Of a stretch of DNA of 64,000 bases, positions 18,799 to 28,802 are shown piece by piece. Source of the DNA: Burkholderia anthina (GTDB lineage: Bacteria; Pseudomonadota; Gammaproteobacteria; Burkholderiales; Burkholderiaceae). Location of the stretch: NCBI RefSeq assembly GCF_001547525.1, contig NZ_LNJP01000003.1:2046001-2110000 (forward strand). Reading direction: 5' to 3'. A program made the translations under genes and the position numbers. A model generated the notes under the pieces. That model made no database searches, had not been told where the DNA came from, and was given only the letters and a program-made list of their open reading frames with translations. The first letter of the stretch is position 1. Each line of letters starts with the position of its first letter.

Positions 18799-19572
18799 TC
18801 AACGCTCGCGCGCGGGGCCCAACCGATCCAGCAACGCCCCCAGCAGATCGACCGGCAACGGAAACACGATCGTGGAGTTCTTGTCCGCCGCGATCGTCGT
18901 CAGCGTCTGCAGGTAGCGCAACTGCATCGCCTGCGGCTGCAGCGCAAGCCGCTGCGCGGCCTGCAGCAGCTTTTCCGACGCCTGCAATTCGCCTTCCGCG
19001 TGAATCACCTTCGCGCGCCGCTCGCGCTCGGCTTCGGCCTGCCGCGCGATCGCGCGGATCATCGTCTCGTTCAGGTCGACATGCTTGATCTCGACCGTCG
19101 ACACCTTGATCCCCCACGCATCCGTCTGTGCATCGAGCGTCTTCTGGATGTCCGCGTTCAGTTGTTCGCGCTCGGCGAGCAGCGCGTCGAGTTCGTGCTT
19201 GCCGAGCACCGCGCGCAGCGTCGTCTGCGCGAGCTGGCTCGTCGCCTCGAAGAAGCGCGCGACCTGGATCACGGCCTTCTCAGGATCGACGACGCGGAAA
19301 TACACGACCGCATTGACCTTCACCGACACGTTGTCGCGCGTGATCACGTCCTGCGCGGGCACGTCGAACACGACGGTGCGCAGGTCGATCCGCACGACCT
19401 GCTGGACGATCGGGATGATCAGCACGAGCCCCGGCCCTTTCACTTTCCAGAACCGGCCGAGCATGAACACGACCCCGCGTTCGTACTCGCGAAAGATGCG
19501 GATCGACGATGCGACGAGCACCACGACGAAGACGATGAGGACGCTGCTGAAGCCGAACGTGTAACCGATCAT
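18799..19572 (-). CDS. Slipin / stomatin-like SPFH protein
   Basis: This 257-residue protein has an N-terminal membrane helix (SVLIVFVVVLVASS), REYERGVVF and then the SPFH/prohibitin domain (GPGLVLIIPIVQ, VSVKVNAVVYFRV), and a C-terminal coiled-coil segment rich in Glu/Arg/Ala. The family forms oligomeric membrane microdomain scaffolds. It overlaps the NfeD gene by 4 bp (ATGA), and NfeD-slipin pairs are a well-known operon in which the NfeD protease may cut the stomatin C-terminus. Confidence 0.93.
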   Translation of the reverse strand: MIGYTFGFSSVLIVFVVVLVASSIRIFREYERGVVFMLGRFWKVKGPGLVLIIPIVQQVVRIDLRTVVFDVPAQDVITRDNVSVKVNAVVYFRVVDPEKAVIQVARFFEATSQLAQTTLRAVLGKHELDALLAEREQLNADIQKTLDAQTDAWGIKVSTVEIKHVDLNETMIRAIARQAEAERERRAKVIHAEGELQASEKLLQAAQRLALQPQAMQLRYLQTLTTIAADKNSTIVFPLPVDLLGALLDRLGPARER

Positions 19573-21119
19573 GAAGGTTCTCCCTGGGGATGGACCGGCG
19601 CGGGCACGTCGTAGAGCGGCGCGACCGTCAGCGTCAGCCCGTGGCGGCCGGTCACGCGCACGCGGCAGCCGGCGGCCAGCGGCATGCTGCTCGCCACGCG
19701 CCAGCGCTCGCCATGCACGCGCGCCCAGCCGGCGGCCGACGGCGCGGCGCCGGCCGCGCCCGGCGGCTGGTCCGGCTGCAGGCCGTCGTCGAGCACTTCG
19801 CCGATGCTGCCGAGCAGCGCCTCGGCACCCGTCACGACCGGGCGGCGCCGCGCGCGCAGCGCGACGCCCGACACACCCGCGACGAGCAGCCCGCCGCCGA
19901 GCGCGAGGCTCGCGATCACGGGCCACGGAATCCCGTAGCCGGGCACGTCGGTGTCGATCAGCATCAGCGCGCCGATCGTGAACGCGACGATTCCGCCGAA
20001 CCCGAGCACGCCGAAGGTCGGCAGGAACGCCTCCGCGACGAGGCAGCCGAGCCCGAGCAGCACGAGGCCGAGGCCCGCATAGCTGACCGGCAGCAACTGC
20101 ATCGCGAACAGCCCGACCAGCAGGCAGATCGTGCCGGCCACGCCCGGCAGCACGAAACCGGGGTTCGCGAATTCGAAGAAGAGGCCGTAGATGCCGATCG
20201 TCAGCAGGATCAGCGCGACGTTCGGATCGGCGATGATCGCGAGGAAGCGGCTGCGCCAGTCGGGCGCGAGCGCGACGAGCGGCGCGTGCGCGGTCGCCAG
20301 ACGCAGCGTGCCGGCGGTGGTCGTCACCGCGCGGCCGTCGAGCTGGCGCGCGAGATCGGCCGCGTCCTGCGCGATCAGGTCGACGACGTGCTGCGCGCGC
20401 GCCTCGTTCGCCGACAGGCTCACGGCCTCGCGCACCGCGCGCTCGGCCCATTCGGCATTGCGTCCGCGCAACTGCGCGAGGCCGCGGATGTACGCTGAAG
20501 CGTCCTGCATCGCCTTGCGGATCTCGGTCGATTGCGTATCGGTCGGCAGCGCGGCCGGCGTGGCGGACGCACCCGATGCACCTGACGCAGCGGCGGGATG
20601 GGGCGCGGCGGGGGGCGCGCCCGGCGGCGCGGCGCCGCCGATGCCCAACTGCACGGGCGACGCCGCGCCGAGATTGGTGCCGGGCGCCATCGCCGCGAAG
20701 TGGCTCGCATAGACGATGTAGGTGCCCGCGCTCGCCGCGCGCGCGCCGCCCGGCGCGACGAACGCGGCGACCGGCACCGGCGAGCCGAGGATGGCCTTGA
20801 TGATCTGCCGCATCGACGTATCGAGGCCGCCGGGCGTGTCGAGCTGGAGGATCGCGAGCGGCGCGTGCTCGCGGGCGGCGCGCGCGAGCGAACGGACGAT
20901 GAAATCGGCGCTGGCGGGGCCGATCGCGCCGTTGACGGGAATCACGACGACCGGATGCGCGGCGGGCGCGTCGGCCGATGGCGGCGCGGCGACCGCGGCG
21001 CACACGACGAGCAGCGCCGCGAACAGCGCGGCGCGCGCGACCCGCGCGGACAGCGGGTGACGGGGGCGGCCGTCGGGCGCGGCAGGCGCCGGCGGCGGCC
21101 CATGACGGTGAAAGCGCAT
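19569..21119 (-). CDS. NfeD family membrane-bound serine protease (long form)
   Basis: This 516-residue protein has a signal/anchor at about 28-45, then a ClpP-class protease domain with LQLDTPGGLD and the candidate nucleophile Ser130 in ARAASAGTY. Several hydrophobic helices follow at about 300-420, and a C-terminal OB-fold NfeD domain (VTGRHGLTLTVAPL) ends the protein. The middle of the protease domain carries an Ala/Pro/Gly-rich insert of about 35 residues. It pairs with the slipin gene by a 4-bp overlap. ATG 21119 was preferred; ATG 21140 is in frame. Confidence 0.9.
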   Translation of the reverse strand: MRFHRHGPPPAPAAPDGRPRHPLSARVARAALFAALLVVCAAVAAPPSADAPAAHPVVVIPVNGAIGPASADFIVRSLARAAREHAPLAILQLDTPGGLDTSMRQIIKAILGSPVPVAAFVAPGGARAASAGTYIVYASHFAAMAPGTNLGAASPVQLGIGGAAPPGAPPAAPHPAAASGASGASATPAALPTDTQSTEIRKAMQDASAYIRGLAQLRGRNAEWAERAVREAVSLSANEARAQHVVDLIAQDAADLARQLDGRAVTTTAGTLRLATAHAPLVALAPDWRSRFLAIIADPNVALILLTIGIYGLFFEFANPGFVLPGVAGTICLLVGLFAMQLLPVSYAGLGLVLLGLGCLVAEAFLPTFGVLGFGGIVAFTIGALMLIDTDVPGYGIPWPVIASLALGGGLLVAGVSGVALRARRRPVVTGAEALLGSIGEVLDDGLQPDQPPGAAGAAPSAAGWARVHGERWRVASSMPLAAGCRVRVTGRHGLTLTVAPLYDVPAPVHPQGEPS

Positions 21120-21240
21120 CGGGACGTCCGGGCGGCGCACGGCCGCGTGCCGTCCGGCTCGCGAAAAGGGCGTGGGCCCGATGCTTGAAGATTAGGCGGT
21201 TTCGGCCGAAAGCGCGAAGGTGCGGCCGCACCGGCCGGCG

Positions 21241-22275
21241 TCAGCTTGCGCCGCCGCCGCGCGCGAGCACTTCGTCGCGATAGTCGGCCGGGCTGCGTCC
21301 GCTCCATTTGCGGAACGCGCGGTAGAACGCGCTCGGCTCCGCGAAGCCGGTCGCGGCCGCGACGTCCGCGATCGTGCGGGCGGGGTCGGCCAGCGCCTCG
21401 AACGCGAGATCGCGCCGCAGCGTGTCCTTGATCGACTGGTACGCGTGACCTTCCTGGTGCAGCTTGCGGCGCAGCGTGGCCTCGGCCACGTGCAGCCGCG
21501 CGGCCATCCCGCCCGCGCCCGGCCACGCGGCGGGCGGCATTCCGCGCAGCACCGCGCGCACGCGCTGCGCGAGCGCGTTCGGGTTGCGGTACTTGACGAT
21601 GAAGCTGGCCGGCGCGTTGCGTAGAAACGTTTTCAGCGTCTTCGCGTTCTGCACGACCGGCAGCGTCGCGAATTCGGGATCGAAATCGACATACGAATCG
21701 GGCTCGTTGAAGCGCATGTCGTCGCAGAACATCGACGGGTATTCGTGGTCGGCGGGCGGCGTGTCGCAGCGGAAGCTCGCATGCAGCAGCGGGATGCGCC
21801 GCCCGATCAGCCAGCAGGTGAGCCCGTACACGATGATGAAATAGGTCGCGTACGTGAACATCGCGGGCGTCGCGCCGTTGTTGCGGTGCACGAAGCGCAG
21901 CCGCACGCGCTGCGGGTTCGCGTCGAGCTCCGCGTGCAGGTCGTCGAGCACGCAGTGCATGAAGTTCACCGCGCGCGCCATCGCGTGCAGCCCGTCGCGC
22001 GCGGATAGCGCCGCCTGGCTCATCGCGATGAAGCTGCCGCTGCGCATCGGGTGGCTGTCCTGCCCGAAGAACTCGTCGTCGAGCGTGCGGGCGATCGCGT
22101 TCCACAGCGCGCCGTATTGCTGCGCGGACACGCGTGCGCGCGGCTGACCGAGCAGCGCCGGGGCGATGCCCGCTTGCGCGAGCAGCGGCTCGGCCGCGAC
22201 GCCGCGCCGCGTGGCCAGCGCGACGCTGTACGCGACGAGGCTGATCGCGACGGTTCCCTTGTCTTCCTGCTTCAT
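21241..22275 (-). CDS. AraC family regulator, probable regulator of the valine cluster
   Basis: This 344-residue protein has an N-terminal ligand/dimerisation domain of the AraC-binding type (about 10-200) and a C-terminal double helix-turn-helix (about 240-335: LHVAEATLRRKLHQEG, then IADVAAATGFAEPSAFYRAFRKW). It is divergent from the acyl-CoA dehydrogenase gene with 137 bp between, the same layout as AraC-type mmsR next to mmsAB in pseudomonads. A role as activator of the catabolic operon is inferred from position. The open frame continues upstream without a ribosome site. Confidence 0.88.
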   Translation of the reverse strand: MKQEDKGTVAISLVAYSVALATRRGVAAEPLLAQAGIAPALLGQPRARVSAQQYGALWNAIARTLDDEFFGQDSHPMRSGSFIAMSQAALSARDGLHAMARAVNFMHCVLDDLHAELDANPQRVRLRFVHRNNGATPAMFTYATYFIIVYGLTCWLIGRRIPLLHASFRCDTPPADHEYPSMFCDDMRFNEPDSYVDFDPEFATLPVVQNAKTLKTFLRNAPASFIVKYRNPNALAQRVRAVLRGMPPAAWPGAGGMAARLHVAEATLRRKLHQEGHAYQSIKDTLRRDLAFEALADPARTIADVAAATGFAEPSAFYRAFRKWSGRSPADYRDEVLARGGGAS

Positions 22276-22412
22276 CGGTGTCGCCGGTATGGCAAAAACG
22301 CTCAGTGTAAATGAGCGGCGCGAGCATCGAACAGTCGCGCGTGCTTGCCTACACTTGTTGCATCGAAACGCAAGGACGGTCGCGCCCGGCGGCCGCGGGA
22401 GACAGCAGCACC

Positions 22413-23546
22413 ATGGACGAGCTTTACACCGAAGACCAGCGGATGATCCGCGACGCCGCGCGCGCGTTCGCCACCGAGATGCTGGCGCCGAACGCGGCGC
22501 AGTGGGACCACGACGCGCACCTGCCCGACGCGATCGTCGCGCAGCTCGGCGAGCTCGGGCTGCTCGGGATGATCGTGCCGCAGGAACTGGGCGGCTCGTA
22601 TACGGATTACGTCGCCTATGCGCTGGCGATGGAGGAAGTCGCGGCCGGCGACGCCGCGTGCGCGACGATGATGAGCGTGCACAACTCGGTCGGCTGCGGG
22701 CCGATCCTCGGCTTCGGCACGCCCGCGCAGAAGGATCGCTGGCTGGCCGACATGGCGGCCGGCCGCGTGATCGGCGCATTCTGCCTGACCGAGCCGCAGG
22801 CCGGTTCCGAGGCGAACAACCTGCGCACGCGGGCCGAATTGCGCGACGGCAAATGGGTGCTGAACGGCGCGAAGCAGTTCGTCACCAACGGCCAGCGCGC
22901 GGGCGTGGCGATCGTTTTTGCCATGACCGATCCGGAAGCGGGCAAGCGCGGCATTTCCGCGTTCCTGGTGCCGACCGACACACCGGGCTTCATCGTCGGC
23001 AAGCCCGAGAAGAAGATGGGCATCCGCGCGTCGGATACGTGCCCGATCACGTTCGAGAACTGCGCGATTCCCGAAGAGAACCTGCTCGGCAATCGCGGCG
23101 AAGGGCTGAAGATCGCGTTGTCGAACCTCGAAGGCGGCCGCATCGGCATCGCCGCGCAGGCGCTCGGCATCGCGCGCGCCGCGTTCGACAAGGCGCGCCG
23201 CTATGCGGGCGAGCGCGTGCAGTTCGGCAAGCCGATCGCCGAGCACCAGGCGATCCAGCAGAAGCTCGCCGACATGGCCGTGCAGATCAACGCCGCGCGC
23301 CTGCTCGTGCATCACGCGGCGAAGCTGCGCACGGCCGGGCTGCCGTGCCTGTCCGAAGCGTCGCAGGCGAAGCTGTTCGCGTCCGAGATGGCCGAGCGCG
23401 TGTGCTCGGATGCGATCCAGATCCACGGCGGCTACGGTTATCTCGCCGATTACGAAGTCGAGCGCCACTATCGCGACGCGCGCATCACGCAGATTTACGA
23501 AGGCACCAGCGAAGTGCAGCGGATGGTGATCGCGCGGCAGCTGTGA
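22413..23546 (+). CDS. Acyl-CoA dehydrogenase (probable isobutyryl-CoA dehydrogenase)
   Basis: This 377-residue FAD flavoprotein has the family motifs CLTEPQAGS and YEGTSEVQ, the latter holding the catalytic Glu position of short-chain acyl-CoA dehydrogenases, plus RVQFGKPI and IQIHGGYGY. Placed with mmsA, mmsB and 3-hydroxyisobutyryl-CoA hydrolase, it most likely oxidises isobutyryl-CoA to methacrylyl-CoA. It is the first gene of the operon; ATG 22413 follows a weak GGGAGA site. A 199-bp gap with a perfect palindrome separates it from the synthetase. Confidence 0.9.
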   Translation: MDELYTEDQRMIRDAARAFATEMLAPNAAQWDHDAHLPDAIVAQLGELGLLGMIVPQELGGSYTDYVAYALAMEEVAAGDAACATMMSVHNSVGCGPILGFGTPAQKDRWLADMAAGRVIGAFCLTEPQAGSEANNLRTRAELRDGKWVLNGAKQFVTNGQRAGVAIVFAMTDPEAGKRGISAFLVPTDTPGFIVGKPEKKMGIRASDTCPITFENCAIPEENLLGNRGEGLKIALSNLEGGRIGIAAQALGIARAAFDKARRYAGERVQFGKPIAEHQAIQQKLADMAVQINAARLLVHHAAKLRTAGLPCLSEASQAKLFASEMAERVCSDAIQIHGGYGYLADYEVERHYRDARITQIYEGTSEVQRMVIARQL

Positions 23547-23683
23547 GTCGCGGCGCGCGCCCATCCGGCATCACGCAATCCAACAAACGGTCGAACGAGC
23601 AGGCATACAACGCAGGCACGAGGGCAGCGCGGCAAACGCGGCACGCAGCGACGTGACCGTGCGCCGGGCGACACGGAACCGGG

Positions 23684-23701
23684 CAGGTGCTGCAGCACCT
23701 G
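23684..23701. promoter_or_regulatory. 18-bp perfect palindrome before the acyl-CoA synthetase gene
   Basis: CAGGTGCTGCAGCACCTG lies 44 bp before the synthetase ATG. It could be an operator or the stem of an RNA hairpin. Function not known. Confidence 0.35.
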
Positions 23702-23744
23702 CGCCGGTTGACCGCTGGGCATGGAGACTGGACGGAGACGACAC

Positions 23745-25451
23745 ATGACGGTACAGGCATTCCTCGACGCGCGCGACTTTCTGCTGCGCCATCGCACCGA
23801 CTACGACACCGCGTATCGCGATTTCGCATGGCCGGTGCTCGACGCGTTCAACTGGGCGCTCGACTATTTCGACCCGATGGCGCGCGGCAACGACCAGCCC
23901 GCGCTGTGGATCGTCGATGCGGCAACCGGCACGGGCGATCCGTATTCGTTCGCGCAGATGTCCGAGCGTTCGTCGCGGATCGCGAACTGGCTGCGCTCGA
24001 TCGGCGTCGTGCGCGGCGACCGCATTCTGCTGATGCTGCCGAACCGTGTGGAGCTGTGGGACGCGATGCTCGCGGCGATGAAGCTCGGCGCGATCGTGCT
24101 GCCCGCCACCACGCAACTGTCGCCCGACGACGTGCGCGACCGCGTGCAGATCGGCGGCGCGACTTACGCGATCGTCGACGAGAACGAAACCGCGAAGTTC
24201 GAACAGGCCGGCCTCGGTCTCAAGCAGAAGATCGTCGCCGGCGCGCCGCGCGAAGGCTGGCTCGCGATGAACGACGGCTATACGGCGAGCGCCGCGTTCG
24301 AGCCGGACGCCGTCACGCACGCGAACGATCCGATGCTGCTGTACTTCACGTCGGGTACGACGTCGAAGCCGAAGCTCGTCGAGCATACGCACCGCACCTA
24401 TCCGGTCGGGCACCTGTCGACGATGTACTGGGTCGGCTTGCTGCCGGGCGACATCCACTGGAACATCAGCTCGCCGGGCTGGGCGAAGCACGCGTGGAGC
24501 TGCTTTTTCGCGCCGTGGAATGCGCAGGCGTGCGTGTTCGTATTCAACTACGCGCGCTTCGAGCCGAAGGCCGTGCTCGATGCGCTCGTCAAATATCAGG
24601 TGACCACGCTGTGCGCGCCGCCGACCGTGTGGCGCATGCTCGTGCAGCAGCCGCTCGCGTCGTTCGACGTGAAGCTGCGCGAGATCGTCGGCGCGGGCGA
24701 GCCGCTGAATCCCGAGATCATCGAGCGCGTGAAGAACGCGTGGGGCATCACGATTCGCGACGGCTACGGCCAGACCGAGACGACCTGCCTGATCGGCAAC
24801 TCGCCGGGCCAGCCGGTGGTCGCGGGCTCGATGGGCCGGCCGCTGCCCGGCTACCGGATCGCGTTGCTCGACCCGGACGGCGCGCCGGTGACCGAAGGCG
24901 AGGTCGCGCTGCCGATCGGCGATGGCGTCGCGCGCCCGGTCGGGCTGATGAAGGGCTACGCGAACAATCCCGACGCGACGGCCCATGCGATGCGCGACGG
25001 CCACTACCGCACGTCGGACATCGCGATGCGTCGCGACGACGGCTACTACGTGTACATCGGCCGCGCGGACGACGTGTTCAAGTCGTCCGACTACCGGCTG
25101 AGCCCGTTCGAGCTGGAGAGCGTGCTGATCGAGCACCCGGCGATCGCCGAGGCGGCCGTCGTGCCGAGCCCGGATCCGGTGCGGCTGTCGGTGCCGAAGA
25201 CGTTCGTCACGCTGCGCGAGGGCTATGAAGAAAGCCCCGCGCTCGCGCTGGAGATCTTTCGCTACTCGCGCGAGAAGCTCGCGCCGTACAAGCGCATTCG
25301 CCGCCTGCAATTCGCGGAGCTGCCGAAGACGATCTCGGGGAAGATCCGCCGCGTCGAGCTGCGCCGCCGCGAGATCGAGCGCGGCGACGACGCGAGCGCG
25401 CGCATGCCCGGCGAATACTGGGAAGAAGATTTCGCCGCCGAACTGAAATGA
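23745..25451 (+). CDS. AMP-forming acyl-CoA synthetase
   Basis: This 568-residue adenylate-forming enzyme has the AMP-binding signature FTSGTTSKPKL, the A5 motif GYGQTE, the hinge region DVFKSSDYR and the C-terminal lysine motif PKTISGKIRR. It would activate a short or medium acid (for example isobutyrate or a branched acid) to its CoA thioester with ATP. The downstream valine genes suggest a branched-chain substrate, by inference. A GGAGAC site precedes ATG 23745. Confidence 0.92.
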   Translation: MTVQAFLDARDFLLRHRTDYDTAYRDFAWPVLDAFNWALDYFDPMARGNDQPALWIVDAATGTGDPYSFAQMSERSSRIANWLRSIGVVRGDRILLMLPNRVELWDAMLAAMKLGAIVLPATTQLSPDDVRDRVQIGGATYAIVDENETAKFEQAGLGLKQKIVAGAPREGWLAMNDGYTASAAFEPDAVTHANDPMLLYFTSGTTSKPKLVEHTHRTYPVGHLSTMYWVGLLPGDIHWNISSPGWAKHAWSCFFAPWNAQACVFVFNYARFEPKAVLDALVKYQVTTLCAPPTVWRMLVQQPLASFDVKLREIVGAGEPLNPEIIERVKNAWGITIRDGYGQTETTCLIGNSPGQPVVAGSMGRPLPGYRIALLDPDGAPVTEGEVALPIGDGVARPVGLMKGYANNPDATAHAMRDGHYRTSDIAMRRDDGYYVYIGRADDVFKSSDYRLSPFELESVLIEHPAIAEAAVVPSPDPVRLSVPKTFVTLREGYEESPALALEIFRYSREKLAPYKRIRRLQFAELPKTISGKIRRVELRRREIERGDDASARMPGEYWEEDFAAELK

Positions 25452-25563
25452 CCGGCCGCGGGCCGCGCGCGCCGCATGCCGCGGCGGCCGCCCGCAGCCG
25501 AATTGAAACGGTCGCGCGGCGGCATGCCGTTACGTCGCGACCCATTGCAAGGAGATTGCACTG

Positions 25564-27093
25564 ATGAACGCGAATCCGACGCCCCGTACGGGGCAAGACG
25601 TGCCGACGGTCAAGCTGCTGATCGACGGCGCCTTCGTCGAGTCCGCCACGAGCGAGTGGCGCGACATCGTCAACCCGGCGACGCAACAGGTGCTCGCGCG
25701 CGTGCCGTTCGCGACCGTCGCGGAAGTCGACGCGGCCGTGCAGGCCGCGCACGCCGCGTTTGCGACGTGGAGGAACACGCCGATTTCCGCGCGCATGCGC
25801 ATCATGCTGAAGTTCCAGGATCTGGTGCGCGCGAACCAGCAGCGCATCGCCAGGACGCTGACGGCCGAGCAGGGCAAGACGATTCCCGATGCAGAAGGCG
25901 ACATCTTCCGCGGCCTCGAAGTGGTCGAGCACGCGTGCTCGATCGGCACGCTGCAGCTCGGCGAATTCGCGGAGAACGTCGCGGGCGGCGTCGACACCTA
26001 CACGCTGCGCCAGCCGCTCGGCGTGTGCGCGGGCATCACGCCGTTCAATTTCCCCGCGATGATTCCGCTGTGGATGTTCCCGATGGCGATCGTGTGCGGC
26101 AACACGTTCGTGCTGAAGCCGTCGGAGCAGGACCCGATGTCGACGATGGAGCTCGTCGAGCTCGCGCTCGAAGCCGGCATACCGAAAGGCGTGCTGAACG
26201 TCGTGCACGGCGGCAAGGACGTCGTCGACGCGATCTGCACGCATCCGCTCGTGAAGGCGATCTCGTTCGTCGGTTCGACCACGGTCGGCACGCACGTGTA
26301 CAACCTCGGCAGCGCGCAGGGCAAGCGCGTGCAGTCGATGATGGGCGCGAAGAACCACGCGGTCGTGCTGCCCGACGCGAACCGCGAACAGGCGATCAAC
26401 GCGCTCGTCGGCGCGGGTTTCGGCGCGGCCGGCCAGCGCTGCATGGCGACGTCCGTCGCGGTGCTGGTGGGCAAGGCGCGCGAATGGCTGCCGGACATCG
26501 TCGCGAAGGCGAAGACGCTGAAGGTCAACGCGGGCTCGGAAGCGGGCACCGACGTCGGGCCGGTCGTGTCGCGCGGCGCGAAGGCGCGCATCCTGTCGCT
26601 GATCGACATGGGCATCAAGGAAGGCGCGAAGCTCGAGCTCGACGGCCGCGACGTGAAGGTGCCCGGTTTCGAGGAAGGCAACTTCATCGGGCCGACGATT
26701 TTCTCCGGCGTGACGACCGACATGACGATCTACACGCATGAAATCTTCGGGCCGGTGCTGGTCGTGATGGAAGTCGACACGCTCGACGAGGCGATCGCGC
26801 TCGTCAACGCGAACCCGATGGGCAACGGCGTGGGCATCTTCACGCAGAGCGGCGCGGCCGCGCGCCGGTTCCAGAGCGAGATCGACGTCGGCCAGGTCGG
26901 CATCAACATCCCGATCCCGGTGCCGGTGCCGTTCTTCAGCTTCACCGGTTCGCGCGGCTCGAAGCTCGGCGATCTCGGCCCGTACGGCAAGCAGGTCGTG
27001 CAGTTCTATACGCAGACCAAGACGGTCACCGCGCGCTGGTTCGACGACGATACGACGGCCGGCCCGGTGAACACGACGATCCGGCTGCATTGA
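25564..27093 (+). CDS. mmsA: CoA-acylating methylmalonate-semialdehyde dehydrogenase
   Basis: This 509-residue aldehyde dehydrogenase has the MmsA hallmarks: GITPFNFPAMIPLWM, MGAKNHAVVLPDA, and the active-site Cys in AAGQRCMATS where other ALDH families have a different context. It converts methylmalonate semialdehyde to propionyl-CoA, or malonate semialdehyde to acetyl-CoA, with NAD+ and CoA. AAGGAG precedes the ATG at 25564. mmsB follows 18 bp later. Confidence 0.95.
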   Translation: MNANPTPRTGQDVPTVKLLIDGAFVESATSEWRDIVNPATQQVLARVPFATVAEVDAAVQAAHAAFATWRNTPISARMRIMLKFQDLVRANQQRIARTLTAEQGKTIPDAEGDIFRGLEVVEHACSIGTLQLGEFAENVAGGVDTYTLRQPLGVCAGITPFNFPAMIPLWMFPMAIVCGNTFVLKPSEQDPMSTMELVELALEAGIPKGVLNVVHGGKDVVDAICTHPLVKAISFVGSTTVGTHVYNLGSAQGKRVQSMMGAKNHAVVLPDANREQAINALVGAGFGAAGQRCMATSVAVLVGKAREWLPDIVAKAKTLKVNAGSEAGTDVGPVVSRGAKARILSLIDMGIKEGAKLELDGRDVKVPGFEEGNFIGPTIFSGVTTDMTIYTHEIFGPVLVVMEVDTLDEAIALVNANPMGNGVGIFTQSGAAARRFQSEIDVGQVGINIPIPVPVPFFSFTGSRGSKLGDLGPYGKQVVQFYTQTKTVTARWFDDDTTAGPVNTTIRLH

Positions 27094-27111
27094 GCGGCGG
27101 AGGACACCACC

Positions 27112-28011
27112 ATGAAAATCGGATTTATCGGCCTCGGCCACATGGGCGCGCCGATGGCGCTGAACCTGCTGAAAGCCGGCCACGAAGTGCACGCGTTCGA
27201 CCTGAGCGCCGACGCATTGCGCGCACTGCAGGACGCCGGCGCGCAGGTGGCCGCGTCGCCGCGCGATGCGGCGTCGGGCGCGACGTTCGTGATCACGATG
27301 CTGCCGGCCGCGCCGCACGTGCGCTCGGTGCTCACCGGCGAGAACGGCGTGCTGGCCGGCCTCGGCGCCGGCGCGACGGTGATCGATTCGAGCACGATCG
27401 ACCCGGCGAGCGCGCAGGCATTCGGCGCGCTGGTGCGCGAGCACGGCGGCGCGTTCGTCGACGCGCCGGTGTCGGGCGGCACCGGCGGCGCGGCGGCAGG
27501 CACGTTGACCTTCATGGTCGGCGGCAGCGACGCGGATTTCGAGCGCGTGAAACCGGTGCTCGCCGGGATGGGCAAGAACATCGTCCACTGCGGCGCGACG
27601 GGCATGGGGCAGGTCGCGAAGGTCTGCAACAACCTCGTGCTCGGCATCTCGATGGCGGCGGTGTCGGAGGCGATGTCGCTCGGCGTCGCGCTCGGCATCG
27701 ACCCGAAGGTGCTGGCCGGCATCGTCAACACGTCGACGGGCCGCTGCTGGAGCTCGGACACGTACAACCCGTATCCGGGCGTGATCGAGACCGCGCCGTC
27801 GTCGCGCGGCTACTCGGGCGGCTTCGGCACCGACCTGATGCTGAAGGATCTCGGCCTCGCGAACGACGCGGCGAAGCAGGCGCGCCAGCCCGTCTATCTC
27901 GGTGCGCTCGCGCAGCAGCTGTATCAGACGATGAGCAGCCGCGGCGACGGCCAGCTCGATTTCTCGGCGGTGATCCGCCTGTACCAACCGGCCACGAAGA
28001 AGGACGCGTGA
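27112..28011 (+). CDS. mmsB: 3-hydroxyisobutyrate dehydrogenase
   Basis: This 299-residue beta-hydroxyacid dehydrogenase has an N-terminal Rossmann motif GFIGLGHMGAPMA, the substrate signature DAPVSGGTGGA and the catalytic Lys in GQVAKVCNN. It oxidises 3-hydroxyisobutyrate to methylmalonate semialdehyde, feeding MmsA. Its stop codon overlaps the next gene by one base (TGATG). GGAGGA lies upstream of the ATG. Confidence 0.95.
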   Translation: MKIGFIGLGHMGAPMALNLLKAGHEVHAFDLSADALRALQDAGAQVAASPRDAASGATFVITMLPAAPHVRSVLTGENGVLAGLGAGATVIDSSTIDPASAQAFGALVREHGGAFVDAPVSGGTGGAAAGTLTFMVGGSDADFERVKPVLAGMGKNIVHCGATGMGQVAKVCNNLVLGISMAAVSEAMSLGVALGIDPKVLAGIVNTSTGRCWSSDTYNPYPGVIETAPSSRGYSGGFGTDLMLKDLGLANDAAKQARQPVYLGALAQQLYQTMSSRGDGQLDFSAVIRLYQPATKKDA

Positions 28012-28802
28012 TGATCGAACTCGACTACGTCGACGACGGCGCGATCGCGTGCGCGACGCTCAAGCGTCCGCCCGCGAACGCCTTTACCGCCGACGGGCTG
28101 CGGCAACTGCAGCAAACCGTCGCCGAACTGAATGCGGACCCGCGCGTGCGCGCGCTGGTGATCACCGGCGACGGCCCGAAGTTCTTCAGCGCGGGCGCCG
28201 ACCTCAACACGTTCGCCGACGGCGATCGCGCGGTCGCGCGTGCGATGGCGTCGCGCTTCGGCGCGGCGTTCGAGGCGCTGCACGACGCACGCGTCGTGAC
28301 GATCGCGGCGATCAACGGCTATGCAATGGGCGGCGGCCTCGAATGCGCGCTCGCGTGCGACCTGCGGATCGCGGAGACGCATGCGCAGATGGCGCTGCCC
28401 GAGCCGTCGGTCGGGCTGCTGCCGTGCGGGCTCGGCACGCAGACGCTGCCCTGGCTCGTCGGCGAGGGCTGGGCGAAGAAGATCATCCTGACCGGTGCGC
28501 GCGTCGATGCGGCCACCGCACTGCGGATCGGCCTCGTCGAGGACGTGGTCGAAAGCGGCGCCGCGCGCGAGGCGGCACTCGTGCTGGCTCGCAACGTCGC
28601 GCGGCAAAGCCCGCATGCCGTGGCCTACAGCAAGGAACTGATCGGCCTCGCGCGCCGCGGCGTGCCGCGCGGCGCGGCGCTCGCGGTCGAGCGCGAACGC
28701 TTCGTCGATTTGTTCGACACGGCCGATCCGCGCGAAGGCGTGGCGGCGTTCCTGGGCAAGCGCGCGCCGCAGTGGCGCACCGATGGAGAGCCGCAACGAT
28801 GA
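28011..28802 (+). CDS. Enoyl-CoA hydratase/isomerase family protein
   Basis: This 263-residue crotonase-fold protein has the oxyanion loops FFSAGADLNTF and AINGYAMGGGLECALACD, and LPEPSVGLLP with the catalytic Glu position. In this operon the expected job is hydration of methacrylyl-CoA to 3-hydroxyisobutyryl-CoA. It overlaps mmsB by 1 bp and the hydrolase gene by 4 bp, so translation is probably coupled. Confidence 0.9.
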   Translation: MIELDYVDDGAIACATLKRPPANAFTADGLRQLQQTVAELNADPRVRALVITGDGPKFFSAGADLNTFADGDRAVARAMASRFGAAFEALHDARVVTIAAINGYAMGGGLECALACDLRIAETHAQMALPEPSVGLLPCGLGTQTLPWLVGEGWAKKIILTGARVDAATALRIGLVEDVVESGAAREAALVLARNVARQSPHAVAYSKELIGLARRGVPRGAALAVERERFVDLFDTADPREGVAAFLGKRAPQWRTDGEPQR

